A program made the position numbers and the translations under genes. The notes under the pieces were generated by a model. The model saw only the letters and a list, made by a program, of their open reading frames with translations. It searched no databases and had not been told where the DNA came from. Positions 44,154 through 53,266 of a stretch of 64,000 nt of DNA are shown piece after piece. Origin of the DNA: Nocardia sp. NBC_01327 (GTDB lineage Bacteria > Actinomycetota > Actinomycetes > Mycobacteriales > Mycobacteriaceae); contig NZ_CP108383.1 of NCBI RefSeq assembly GCF_035958815.1, forward strand, positions 4,278,001-4,342,000. Reading direction: 5' to 3'. Position 1 is the stretch's first letter, and every line of letters begins with the position of its first letter.

Positions 44154-44708
44154 GTGAGCAATAAGGGAGCCGAGACCAGGGTCAAGCTGTTGGATGCGAC
44201 TCGGACGCTGGTCGAGGCTCGCGGGTACTTCGGGACCGGGCTCAATCAGATCATCGAAACCAGTGGGGCGCCGCGGGGTTCGCTGTACTTCCATTTTCCC
44301 GGTGGTAAGGATCAGTTGGTCGGCGAGGCAATCGGGCGCAGCGGCACTGATATTGCGGAGCTGATCGCCCTTGTCGAAGCGCCGGATGCCCGAGAGTTCG
44401 TGCGGCAGTTGCTCACATTGCTCGGTGACCGGCTGGAGCAATCCGACTGGACCAGTGGATGCCCCGTCGCGGCCGTTGCGCTCGATGTGGCCTCCTCTAA
44501 TGACACTGTGCAGCAAGCCTGTTCGGCTGTCTACCGGCAGTGGGAAGACGTGCTTCGGGACCGGCTGACCGCCTACGGTCACCCCGAACCGGAACGCCTG
44601 ACCACCGCGGTTCTCGCGATGATCGAAGGCGGATTGATTCTCGCCCGCACTCACCGCGACCGCACACCGCTGCGACAGCTGGCCGAGATCGTCGACATCC
44701 TCGTCTGA
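44154..44708 (+). CDS. TetR-family regulator, LmrA/YxaF-like
   Basis: This 184-residue protein has the HTH ETRVKLLDATRTLVEARGYFGTGLNQIIETSGAPRGSLYFHFPGGKDQL, which is the LmrA/YxaF subgroup pattern. The C-terminal part SGCPVAAVALDVASSNDTVQQAC resembles the same subgroup. It regulates drug-efflux or redox genes in other bacteria. Start GTG 44154. The target is probably the next gene, which carries the same palindrome in its promoter. Confidence 0.9.
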   Translation: MSNKGAETRVKLLDATRTLVEARGYFGTGLNQIIETSGAPRGSLYFHFPGGKDQLVGEAIGRSGTDIAELIALVEAPDAREFVRQLLTLLGDRLEQSDWTSGCPVAAVALDVASSNDTVQQACSAVYRQWEDVLRDRLTAYGHPEPERLTTAVLAMIEGGLILARTHRDRTPLRQLAEIVDILV

Positions 44709-44756
44709 GCCGCACCCGCTGGGTTCCGTGACCTGGCGTTATGTCTCAAAAATATA

Positions 44757-44768
44757 TAGATCGATCTA
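44757..44768 (+). promoter_or_regulatory. TetR operator, copy 2 (before the SDR-hydrolase fusion)
   Basis: TAGATCGATCTA at 44757-44768 is a perfect 12-base palindrome in the 76-base gap before the fusion gene, and differs from copy 1 at two symmetric positions. The AT-rich TATATA just before it may be the -10. This strongly links the TetR gene to its downstream neighbour. Confidence 0.75.
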
Positions 44769-44784
44769 CTGAAAGCTGACAATC

Positions 44785-46521
44785 ATGGTAGACACCGACT
44801 CGATCGTCTTCGGCGCCGCCGGATTCATCGGACGCTCCCTGGTCGCCGAACTGCTGCGGGACGGTCATACCGTCACAGCGGCTGTCCGGGCCGGCAGTCA
44901 GGAACGCCTGCGCACCTGGCTCACCGGCCAGGGCGTCGATCAGGGCGAACTCACCATCGTCGACACCGATATCGCGGAATCGGATCTGGCCCTGCGCAGC
45001 ACGATCGGGGGCGTCCGCGACGTCTACAACGCCGCGGCGCTCATGAAATTCGGCCTGGAGCCCGATGCGGCCCGCCGGGTCAATGTCACCGGCGCGCTGA
45101 ACGTACTCACCTGGGCGAGTAGGCAACCGGAGCTGCGGCGCGTTGTGCACATCACCGCCTACCGCGCCACCGTGGAGGGCGGTCTCGAACGCGATTATCG
45201 CAATGGCGCGTACGGCGCCTCGAAACTCGAGGCCGACGCCGCGCTCCGTGAACTCGCTGCGGCACAGCGCATTCCACTGACCATCGCCAACCCTTCCTCG
45301 GTGCTGGGGCCGGGGCAGTACTTCGGCCTGGCCGAGGTCGTCGATAATCTGTGGAACGGCAAGCTGCCCGCGCTGCCCGGCCGGAGCGATACGTTCATCC
45401 CGGTGGTCGACGTCGACTATGTCGCCCGATTCCTCGTGGGACTGCCCACGCTGCCCGACACCGTCGGCAGGGCCTACACCCTCCTCGACCCCGCCACTCC
45501 GGATCTCCCGGACCTGATTCGGCTCATCGCCGACCATCTCCACGTTCCCGCACCACGTTTCAGCGTCCCGGTCTCGCTGCTGCGGGCACTGCCGCGTGCA
45601 CTGACCAAGGCCGATCCCGAGACGCTGATGTTCATCGCCAGCGACCGATACGACACCACGGCCGCGGATGACGTGGCCCGCAGGCTCGGAATCGCCCATC
45701 CACCGGTCGGCGAACTGCTGCGCGGCTGGACGGACGGGATTGTCGCGACTCGCTACGGTGCCGCCCCGGAGTCCGCCGCCGGTTTCAGCAATGGCACGTG
45801 GGTCTCGGGTGACACCAGCACACCGAAATACGTGCTGCTGCACGGTCTTCCCATCGACAGCGACGGCTGGAACGACGTCGTGAGCCGGCTGGACGCCCCC
45901 GTGCTGGCCGCCGATCTGCCCGGCGTCGGACGCTCAGCGGCGCGTCCCGATTCGATGGTCGACTGGCTCGACGAACTCCTGGCGACAGTGCGCACCCGTC
46001 CGGTATTGGTCGCCCACTCGCTCGGCACCGAACCCGCCGTGCGCTACGCCCTCCGCCACCCCGATCGCATCTCACGGCTGGTCCTCATCTCACCGGCTTT
46101 CCTGCAGTCGCGCGCATCATGGCTGACTCGCTCCCGAATCATCGCGGAGGTGATGAAGCGCCTCCCGGTAGCGAAACTGGCTGAGCAACTGGGTGTTCCG
46201 AACAGCCCGGCCATCGAGAGCGCCGCCGCCAACCTGCGCCGCCCCGGCGTTGCCCGCCGCACAGTCGCCGCCCTCGCCGCCGCGAGCGCCCCGAAAAACC
46301 GCACCGCGCTCGCCGCTGAATTGGCCCAACTGCGTGTGCCTTTCGAGATCATCGCCGGTTCCGACGATCCGGTGACCACACCCACTACCTACCCGGTGAC
46401 AATTATCGAAGGCACCGGCCATTACCCCCAATTGACTCATCCCGAGATCGTCGCGGGCTTACTCATCGGCGGTGGAAGTCGTACGGCTCCCTCGGAGGGT
46501 GCAGCGACAACCGTCGGGTGA
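44785..46521 (+). CDS. NAD-dependent epimerase/SDR fused to an alpha/beta hydrolase
   Basis: This 578-residue protein joins two enzymes. Residues about 5-330 are an extended SDR: FGAAGFIGRSLVAELL, AALMKFGLEPDAARRVNVTGALNVL, and a YGASK active-site motif. Residues about 345-560 are an alpha/beta hydrolase: YVLLHGLPIDSDGWNDVV, nucleophile elbow AHSLGTEPAV, and a late GTGHYPQLTHPE. Both active sites look complete. I know of no standard enzyme with this order. The fusion suggests sequential steps, such as reduction plus lactone or ester hydrolysis. It follows its TetR regulator. Confidence 0.85.
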   Translation: MVDTDSIVFGAAGFIGRSLVAELLRDGHTVTAAVRAGSQERLRTWLTGQGVDQGELTIVDTDIAESDLALRSTIGGVRDVYNAAALMKFGLEPDAARRVNVTGALNVLTWASRQPELRRVVHITAYRATVEGGLERDYRNGAYGASKLEADAALRELAAAQRIPLTIANPSSVLGPGQYFGLAEVVDNLWNGKLPALPGRSDTFIPVVDVDYVARFLVGLPTLPDTVGRAYTLLDPATPDLPDLIRLIADHLHVPAPRFSVPVSLLRALPRALTKADPETLMFIASDRYDTTAADDVARRLGIAHPPVGELLRGWTDGIVATRYGAAPESAAGFSNGTWVSGDTSTPKYVLLHGLPIDSDGWNDVVSRLDAPVLAADLPGVGRSAARPDSMVDWLDELLATVRTRPVLVAHSLGTEPAVRYALRHPDRISRLVLISPAFLQSRASWLTRSRIIAEVMKRLPVAKLAEQLGVPNSPAIESAAANLRRPGVARRTVAALAAASAPKNRTALAAELAQLRVPFEIIAGSDDPVTTPTTYPVTIIEGTGHYPQLTHPEIVAGLLIGGGSRTAPSEGAATTVG

Positions 46522-46558
46522 CCGGTCATCGCATCGAGTCCCGGCCTACGCTCAGTGG

Positions 46559-46975
46559 GTGCGTCTGGAGCTGATCACGATCGTGGTCGCGGAGTACGAC
46601 CCGGCTATCGAATTCTTTGTGCGGGTTCTGGGGTTCGACCTGGTTGAGGATTCTCCGTCATCGACCAACGACGGTAGGCCCAAGCGGTGGGTGGTCGTGA
46701 GGCCACCCGGCGCGGTGACTGGAATCCTGCTGGCGCGGGCTGATGGGGAGGCGCAGCGTGCCGTGGTCGGCGATCAGGTCGCTGGGCGGGTGGGGTTCTT
46801 TCTGCGGGTCGAGGATTTCGGCGATGCGCACCGCCGAATGACAAGCGCCGGTGTGGAATTTGTGACCGAACCCCGCAATGAGCCGTACGGGCAGCTTGCC
46901 GTGTTTCTCGATATCGCCGGCAATCGGTGGGATCTTCTCGGACCGAGGGAAGAACCGGGCGAAGAAGAGCGATGA
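46559..46975 (+). CDS. VOC-family protein
   Basis: This 138-residue protein starts at GTG 46559: VRLELITIVVAEYDPAIEFFVRVLGFDLVED, then FFLRVEDFGDAHRRMTSAGVEF, and ends EPYGQLAVFLDIAGNRWDLLGP. This is the two-module vicinal oxygen chelate pattern with a typical glyoxalase-like end. It starts the small plus-strand group 46559-48131. No substrate can be named. Confidence 0.82.
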   Translation: MRLELITIVVAEYDPAIEFFVRVLGFDLVEDSPSSTNDGRPKRWVVVRPPGAVTGILLARADGEAQRAVVGDQVAGRVGFFLRVEDFGDAHRRMTSAGVEFVTEPRNEPYGQLAVFLDIAGNRWDLLGPREEPGEEER

Positions 46976-47035
46976 GTTTCAGGTGGCTGTGGCGTCTGCG
47001 TTGTGGATGGGTTTCCTACGGCATGGAGGAGAGTT

Positions 47036-47524
47036 GTGGCTGAGCAGAGTGCCGATGCGTCGGTGGCGGGTCCCGGGCTGGTCGATGTTGCCGAGGTGAC
47101 GACGGCCGTTGTTCGTGGCACGGTTCCGCTGTTCGGACTGCGGGACTTCTTCGATACCTCGTTCCGTGTACTGCCGGAGGTGGTCGCCGCACAGGGGGCG
47201 GCGATCGGCGGACCGGCGTTCGGGCTGTATCGGGGGGTCTCCGGCGAATCGATCGACCTCGAGGTCGGGTTCGCTGTCGACAGGGCGGTGCGGCCGGAGC
47301 GCGGCGTCATCGCCGGGAGTCTGCCCGCGGGCCGGGTTGCCCGCGTTATCCATGCCGGCAACTTCGACGGGTTGAGCGACGCATGGGATCGCCTGCAGGC
47401 CTGGATCGGCGAGCAGGGCAGTGTGGCCGGTCCGGTTCGCTGGGAGGTCTACCACACCCAGCCGACGCCGGACATGGATCCTTCGGGCCTGCGCACCGAG
47501 CTCAACTGGCTCCTGAGCGACTGA
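47036..47524 (+). CDS. GyrI-like small-molecule-binding protein
   Basis: This 162-residue protein resembles the GyrI/AraC effector-binding fold, with two related halves: DVAEVTTAVVRGTVPLFGLRDFFDTSF, AIGGPAFGLYRGVSG, DLEVGFAVDRAV, LPAGRVARVIHAGNFDGLSDAWDRLQAWI, and WEVYHTQPTPDMDPS. Such proteins bind small cationic or hydrophobic ligands. GTG 47036 follows a GGAGGAGA ribosome site. It is likely co-transcribed with the DHFR-like gene 16 bases downstream. Confidence 0.8.
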   Translation: MAEQSADASVAGPGLVDVAEVTTAVVRGTVPLFGLRDFFDTSFRVLPEVVAAQGAAIGGPAFGLYRGVSGESIDLEVGFAVDRAVRPERGVIAGSLPAGRVARVIHAGNFDGLSDAWDRLQAWIGEQGSVAGPVRWEVYHTQPTPDMDPSGLRTELNWLLSD

Positions 47525-47540
47525 CGAGAGGACAACGGAT

Positions 47541-48131
47541 ATGCGGATTCTGGCTCGCCTGGGTATGAGCGCCGACGGGTACATCACCACGCCGAACGGC
47601 TGGCCGCCGCAGGTGGTCGATCCCGTGCATGGTCCGGGGAGTCACGGCACCGCGGAGTTTCTCCAGACGTGTGAGGCGGCGTTGATGGGGCGCACCACGT
47701 TCGAGCCCGCGCTCAGCAATGACCGCTGGCCATGGCCCGATCTGCAGGTGTTCGTGCTCGGGTCACACCGCCCGGAGGGCACCCCCGAGAACGTGACGGT
47801 CGACGAGGATCCCGTGCGGTTGCTGAAAGCCCTGCGCGCTGCCAACCGCGGGGGCGATGTGCATCTGATCGGCGGTCCCCGCACCATCGAGACCTTCCGC
47901 GCCCTCGGCGTTCTGGATCAGCTGCAATTGGTGGTGCTGCCGTTTGTAGTCGGCGGCGGCATGCGATTGACCGATGCGATGAGCCCTGACACCGGTTTGG
48001 AGTTCGAGAGCACCCGCGCCCTGCCGGGCGGATCGGTGGAGATCACCTACCGACTCGCACCCGCGGACGGGACTTCCGTTGCGCGCCAGGCGGGTTGGGC
48101 GCCGGCATCACAACGGCCGGCGGGCGGATAG
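47541..48131 (+). CDS. Dihydrofolate-reductase-like (RibD C-terminal type) protein
   Basis: This 196-residue protein has the RibD C-terminal/DHFR-like fold: LARLGMSADGYITTPNGW, EAALMGRTTFEPAL, DVHLIGGPRTIETFRALGVLDQLQLVVLPFVVGGGMRL. This group contains reductases and antibiotic-resistance proteins of unclear substrate. The ATG has AGAGGACAACGG upstream. About 25 C-terminal residues are low-complexity. It is convergent with the GDSL gene. Confidence 0.85.
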   Translation: MRILARLGMSADGYITTPNGWPPQVVDPVHGPGSHGTAEFLQTCEAALMGRTTFEPALSNDRWPWPDLQVFVLGSHRPEGTPENVTVDEDPVRLLKALRAANRGGDVHLIGGPRTIETFRALGVLDQLQLVVLPFVVGGGMRLTDAMSPDTGLEFESTRALPGGSVEITYRLAPADGTSVARQAGWAPASQRPAGG

Positions 48132-48156
48132 GCGTGCTCCGAGTTGACGCCGACTC

Positions 48157-49479
48157 TCACCCGCAGGTTTTCCCGCCCAGGGTCGAGATATCGATAGCGT
48201 CGGCCATGGCCTGATAGCCGGTCAGGTTGGGATGGAGTTTGTCGGGCCCGGCGTAGCGGGGATCCAGAGCATCGGTATCGGCGGGGTCCTGGACGGCGGC
48301 GGCGAAGTCGATGACCGTGTCGGAGAGGTGCTGGGTGCGGATCCAGTCGTTGATGCGCAATCGAATCGGGTTCTGCCGCGGCGCGATGGTGCTGCCGAGG
48401 AGAGATCCGCCCGCCGGCATCAGGGTGCCCAGATGGACCCGCAGACCGGCGGCCTTCAAGCGCGTGATGATGTCGGTGTAGGCGCCGATGAGCCGGTCGT
48501 AGTCGGCGCCGATGGGGGAGTCGAGATCATTGATCCCCTCCAGCAGGATGACATCGGAGACCGCCGATTGATCGAGCACATCCGCTGCCGCGCGGGAAAC
48601 AGCGCTCGGGCCGAATACGGGGAGCATGCCGTCGTCGGCCAGCGCATTGCCGGAGATGCCCGCATTGAGCACGGCCAGCGGAATTCCCGCCGCGTCGAGG
48701 CGGTGTTGGAGGAAGTCCGGATAGCGGGCGTTGGTATCGGGGAGCGTCGGATTCTGCGGTATGCCGATGTAATCGGCGGAGACGTATCCGTCGGTAATCG
48801 AATCACCCAGTGCGACAACGGCGGAAGCATCGCCCGAAGCCGAGACATCCAGGGTCGAGACGAGTGGAACCGCGGTGGTGCTCAGGCTGAATGCCGTCCC
48901 GGCGGAATCACCGGTGGTGTCACCCGCTCCGGGCACGGTGTAGTAGCTGGTGGCATTGCCGTTGAAATGTTCGGTCAGAAACGGCGCAGCCCCCGGCAGA
49001 TACACGCTCACCGCTATGGGTTCCCACGCCGTTGCGGCGAATTCGACGGGGTCGCTCAGTATCTCCGCACCCGGCGCCAGCGTGACGCCCGCCTGCCCGG
49101 CGAAGGTGATCGGCCGCATCGAGGCCGGATCTACGCCGGGTCCCGCAGCGCGGTCCGCGATCGTGGCATGGCCGACCGTGAGCGGCATTGACCGGAACCG
49201 ATTGGTCAGCCGAATCCGCACCCGGTCGCCACCGCGATGCGGCGTGACCACGATCCGATACGACTGCTCGCCCACCGAAAGTATGGGCTGCAGTGCCGGA
49301 TCGAACGCACCGAGCGCATCGGACGGGCTGGCCGCCCAGGAACCCACCCAGTGCGCGGCCGAACACTCGGCGCCGCCCGGACCATCCGCCCCGGCCGGTC
49401 CGACACCCACGGCTGCGAAGACCGCCAGCGCGGTCAGCAGCACCGCTCGCCCCCGAATGGCTGTCGGATCGTTGGCCAT
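48157..49479 (-). CDS. Secreted SGNH/GDSL esterase-lipase
   Basis: This protein of about 440 residues has an N-terminal signal peptide (to about VGPAGADG) and a large N-terminal jelly-roll-like part (WVGSWAASPSDALGAF, RIRLTNRFRSMPLTVGHATIA). The SGNH domain follows: VVALGDSITDGY (catalytic Ser), ISGNAL (oxyanion), LEGINDL (block III), and DKLHPN (Asp/His). All four blocks are present, so it is probably an active secreted esterase. ATG 49479 follows a strong GGGGAGGA site. Confidence 0.9.
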   Translation of the reverse strand: MANDPTAIRGRAVLLTALAVFAAVGVGPAGADGPGGAECSAAHWVGSWAASPSDALGAFDPALQPILSVGEQSYRIVVTPHRGGDRVRIRLTNRFRSMPLTVGHATIADRAAGPGVDPASMRPITFAGQAGVTLAPGAEILSDPVEFAATAWEPIAVSVYLPGAAPFLTEHFNGNATSYYTVPGAGDTTGDSAGTAFSLSTTAVPLVSTLDVSASGDASAVVALGDSITDGYVSADYIGIPQNPTLPDTNARYPDFLQHRLDAAGIPLAVLNAGISGNALADDGMLPVFGPSAVSRAAADVLDQSAVSDVILLEGINDLDSPIGADYDRLIGAYTDIITRLKAAGLRVHLGTLMPAGGSLLGSTIAPRQNPIRLRINDWIRTQHLSDTVIDFAAAVQDPADTDALDPRYAGPDKLHPNLTGYQAMADAIDISTLGGKTCG

Positions 49480-49725
49480 CACATGTCCTCCCCTGCTATG
49501 CACAGCCGTCCCAAACCAGCTGGACGGGTGCCCACATTAGCCGTGTGCGACTCCGCACAGGACCGATCCGCAAAGAAGCGGAGCGGCGAGTAATCCGCGG
49601 GATCGCACGGTCATCCGAATCCGATTTCAAGTTCATTTCGCGGTATCGCCGCGATCCGGTGCGCGGCGAATTTCAATGGACTCACACCGATGCCTGCGGC
49701 GTGGGCGTAGCGATGGAGGAGCGGA

Positions 49726-51243
49726 ATGGAACCGATCGTCGAAGTAAGCGGCGGCAAGATCCAGGGACGAACGACAAACGGTGTGAGCGCGTTTCTCGGT
49801 GTCCCGTATGCGGCGGCGCCGATCGGGCTCGCGCGATATCTCGCACCGCAGCCGGTGGCGCCCTGGGACGGTATTCGCGCGGCGAATACGCTGGGCCCCA
49901 CCTGCATTCAGCCCTCCTACCCGCCCGGTATCGAGGAGATCCTGGGGACCTACACCGTGCCCGGTGCGGAGTACCTCAACGTGAATGTGTGGACCCCGGA
50001 CCCCGGCGGCGCGGGCCTGCCGGTCCTGGTCTGGATTCACGGCGGCGCGTTCGAACACGGTTCCAATGCTGTCCCGGCCTATGACGGCGCTGCCTTCGCC
50101 CGCGACGGCGTGGTGCTGGTATCGGTGAACTACCGGCTCGGCATCTCCGGCTTCGCGGTTCTCGACGGCAGCCCCGCCAACCGCGGGCTACTCGACCAGC
50201 TCTTCGCCCTGGCCTGGGTGCAGGACAATATCGCGGCCTTCGGCGGCGATCCGGCCAATGTCACGGTCTTCGGCGAATCGGCGGGTGCGATGAGCGTGGC
50301 GGCGCTGCTCAGCGCCCCGGCCTCGCGCGGCCTGTTCGGCAGGGCGATCATGCAGAGCGGCAACGGCAGCGTGGCGGTGACCGCGGACGATGCCCGGCTG
50401 ATGAGCGCGAAGTTGGCCGAGAAGCTCGAAATAGCGCCGACCGCAGCGGAATTCGCGCACGTGACGCCTGCCGATCTACTCGCCGCCCAGCAGTCCGTCC
50501 ATGCCGAATACTCCCTGAACCCGGACCCGGCACGATGGGGAGCCTCGGTGGTCGCGGCAGGCGGCGGCGTCATGAACCTCATGCCCACGCTCGACGGTGA
50601 ACTGCTGTCGGCGCTGCCGATCGATGCCATCACCGCCGGATCCGCCCGCGGCATCCCGCTGATCATCGGCGTCACCGCCGAGGAATTCCGCCTCTTCACC
50701 GTTCCCACGGGCCTGGCGGATGCGGCCACCACCGACATGCTGCCGTTCCTGCTGGCGCGCTTCGGTATCGCGGCCTCGATCGCCGAGGAGTTCGCGGCCG
50801 CGCGCCCGGACGATACCCCCGGCGACATACTCGCGGCCGTCATCACCGATGGCATGTTCCGCCGTCCGACCGCGGAACTGGCCTCCGCACACGCCGCCAC
50901 CGGAACCCCGGCCTTCGTCTACGAATTCGGCTGGCAGCGCACCGATGGCGACCTCGGCGCCTGCCACGGCCTCGAAGTCCCGTTCGTCTTCGACACGCTC
51001 GCGAATGCGGTTCCGCTCGCCGGTCCGCACGCGCCGCAGCGCCTTGCCGACGAAATCCATTCGGCCTGGGTCGCTTTCGCCACCACCGGCGAGCCCGGCT
51101 GGGAGCAGTACAGCGCCGATCATCGTGCCGTCATGCGGTTCGGCGATCCCCGATCACAGCTCGTCACCGGCCCGGCCGGCGGCGCGTGGAGCACCGAGCC
51201 CTTCGCAGCGGCCGATACCGCTGTGCCCGGCGCGGAACGATAG
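49726..51243 (+). CDS. Type B carboxylesterase
   Basis: This 505-residue protein is a typical type B carboxylesterase: FLGVPYAAAPIGLARYL, EYLNVNVWTP, VLVWIHGGAFEHGSN (oxyanion hole), FGESAGAMSVAALL with Ser185, and GACHGLEVPFVF carrying the catalytic His. It should hydrolyse an ester. ATG 49726 has TGGAGGAGCGGA upstream. The next genes encode an alcohol-type oxidoreductase and an aldehyde dehydrogenase with short gaps (21 and 13 bases), forming one oxidative operon. Confidence 0.93.
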   Translation: MEPIVEVSGGKIQGRTTNGVSAFLGVPYAAAPIGLARYLAPQPVAPWDGIRAANTLGPTCIQPSYPPGIEEILGTYTVPGAEYLNVNVWTPDPGGAGLPVLVWIHGGAFEHGSNAVPAYDGAAFARDGVVLVSVNYRLGISGFAVLDGSPANRGLLDQLFALAWVQDNIAAFGGDPANVTVFGESAGAMSVAALLSAPASRGLFGRAIMQSGNGSVAVTADDARLMSAKLAEKLEIAPTAAEFAHVTPADLLAAQQSVHAEYSLNPDPARWGASVVAAGGGVMNLMPTLDGELLSALPIDAITAGSARGIPLIIGVTAEEFRLFTVPTGLADAATTDMLPFLLARFGIAASIAEEFAAARPDDTPGDILAAVITDGMFRRPTAELASAHAATGTPAFVYEFGWQRTDGDLGACHGLEVPFVFDTLANAVPLAGPHAPQRLADEIHSAWVAFATTGEPGWEQYSADHRAVMRFGDPRSQLVTGPAGGAWSTEPFAAADTAVPGAER

Positions 51244-51264
51244 ACCCGGAAAGTCGAGGAAGAC

Positions 51265-53253
51265 ATGACCGAATGGATGACCGACGAGCGGTCACAGGCG
51301 CTGCGCGCGATCTGCGACACCATCGTCCCGGCACTGCGGCGACCCGATGACCAGGACGGCTTCTGGGCGCGCACCGCCACCGAACTCGGCGCGGATCAAG
51401 GCATTATCGCCTATCTGGCGGGCATGCCCGAGGACCAGCGCGAGGGTCTGCTCGGGCTCATCGATGCCCTCGGCGCACAGGGCATCGTCACGGCCTCGCC
51501 GCTGTCCCGCGAGGAATTGCTCAGGCGCACAGCACTGCTGGGTCCGCTGACCGGAGCCGGAGTCGGCGTACTGATCTCGCTCACCCTGTTCCTCACCTAC
51601 GGCCTGCCGGACCCGGCCACCGGCCAGAACCCCATGTGGCGCAGATTCGGCTTTCCCGGCCCGATCGGCGCACCGCAGCAGGACACCAAGGCCCTGCACA
51701 TCACAGTGCCGCAACCGGATTCGACCATCGAGACCGATATCGTGATCGTCGGCTCCGGTGCGGGCGGTGGCGTGATCGCCGGACAGCTGGCCCAGGCCGG
51801 ACTGCGCGTCGTGGTCCTGGAAGCAGGCGGCTATTTCGACGAATCCGACTTCAACCAGCTCGAACTGTGGGGCTTCCAGAACCTCTACTGGCGTGGCGGC
51901 CCGACGCCGACCGCCGATTTCAATATCTCGCTGCAGGCCGGTGCGACCCTGGGCGGCGGCACCACCGTCAACTGGACCAATTGCCTGCGCACCCGGCCCT
52001 GGGTGCGCGAGCAGTGGGCGCGCGAATACGGGCTCAAGGATGTCGACGGCCCCGAGTTCGACCGACACCTGGACGCAGTGGCGCAACGCATTTCGGTCAA
52101 CGAGCAATGCTCCGACTTCAACGGCCCGACCAAGCGGTTCCAGGAAGCGGCGGAGCACCTCGGCTGGTCGTTCGCCACCATCGCCCGCAATACCGATCCG
52201 GCGACCTACGATCCGGCCAGCGCGGGCTACCTGGGTTTCGGCGACCAGTCCGGATCCAAACAGGGCACCATGAAGACCTACCTGCGTGATGCCGCCGACG
52301 CGGGCGCGCAGATCATCGTGCGCAGCCGCGCCGATCGGGTCCTGGTCGAAAACGGCCGGGCCGCAGGTGTTTCGGCGACCTACGCCGATCCGGTGACCGG
52401 CGACGCCGCGACCTTCACCGTCCGCGCGCCCCGGGTGGTCATCGCGGGCGGCGCGCTCGAATCACCCGCATTGCTCCTGCGCTCCGGCATCGGTGGGCCC
52501 GCCGTCGGCAAGTACCTGCGCCTGCACCCGGTCGCCGCGGTCGCGGGCATCTACGCGGAGGATCAGCAGGCGTGGTGGGGCGCCCCGCACACCGGTCTGA
52601 TCGATGAATTCGCCGACACCGGAGACGGTTACGGCTTCCTCATCGAAACCGCGCAGTACACGACCGGCCTGGGCGCCTCGGCGGTGCCCTGGGCGTCCGG
52701 CGCCGCGCACAAGCAGTTCCTGAGCCGATACCGCAATGCGGTCACCAGCCTGGCGGTGCTGCGCGATCGCGGGCACGGACAGGTGAGCATCGATGCCACC
52801 GGAAATTCGGTGGTGTCCTATGCCATTACCGATGAGCTCGACCTGGCCAATCTGCGGCGCGGCGTGGAGGCGCTGGCCGTTATGCACGAGGCCGCAGGTG
52901 CGGTGCAGATCGTGGCCTTCGCCGAGGGATTGCCGACCTGGCGCTGGGGGGACGACCTCGCCCCCTACATTGCCGCGATCCGCCGAATCCCGTTCCGCGC
53001 CGGTGGCTATCGCATGTTCTCCGCACATCAGATGGGCAGCTGCCGCATGGGCACGGACCCGCAGACCAGCGTCGCCGGACCCACCGGCGAGCTGCACGAC
53101 ACCCCCGGCGTCTGGATCGGCGACGGCAGCGCGTTCCCCACCGCGTCGGGCACCAATCCCATGCTCTCGATCATGGCGCTGGCGCACCGCACCGCCGAAG
53201 CGATCGCGGCCGATGCGGGTGCGACCCTCCGCACCGGCATCACGGCGAAGTAG
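51265..53253 (+). CDS. GMC-family oxidoreductase
   Basis: This 662-residue protein has an N-terminal helical region (about 1-150), an FAD motif IVGSGAGGGVIAGQLAQAGLRVVVLEAGG near 160, GATLGGGTTVNWTNC, and a C-terminal SAHQMGSCRMG..GTNPMLSIMALAHRTAE with the His and Asn of the active site. This long form resembles bacterial long-chain or secondary alcohol oxidoreductases of the GMC family. It would oxidise the alcohol released by the upstream esterase. The start is ATG 51265 with AGGAAG upstream. Confidence 0.92.
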   Translation: MTEWMTDERSQALRAICDTIVPALRRPDDQDGFWARTATELGADQGIIAYLAGMPEDQREGLLGLIDALGAQGIVTASPLSREELLRRTALLGPLTGAGVGVLISLTLFLTYGLPDPATGQNPMWRRFGFPGPIGAPQQDTKALHITVPQPDSTIETDIVIVGSGAGGGVIAGQLAQAGLRVVVLEAGGYFDESDFNQLELWGFQNLYWRGGPTPTADFNISLQAGATLGGGTTVNWTNCLRTRPWVREQWAREYGLKDVDGPEFDRHLDAVAQRISVNEQCSDFNGPTKRFQEAAEHLGWSFATIARNTDPATYDPASAGYLGFGDQSGSKQGTMKTYLRDAADAGAQIIVRSRADRVLVENGRAAGVSATYADPVTGDAATFTVRAPRVVIAGGALESPALLLRSGIGGPAVGKYLRLHPVAAVAGIYAEDQQAWWGAPHTGLIDEFADTGDGYGFLIETAQYTTGLGASAVPWASGAAHKQFLSRYRNAVTSLAVLRDRGHGQVSIDATGNSVVSYAITDELDLANLRRGVEALAVMHEAAGAVQIVAFAEGLPTWRWGDDLAPYIAAIRRIPFRAGGYRMFSAHQMGSCRMGTDPQTSVAGPTGELHDTPGVWIGDGSAFPTASGTNPMLSIMALAHRTAEAIAADAGATLRTGITAK

Positions 53254-53266
53254 AGACGAGGACGAT

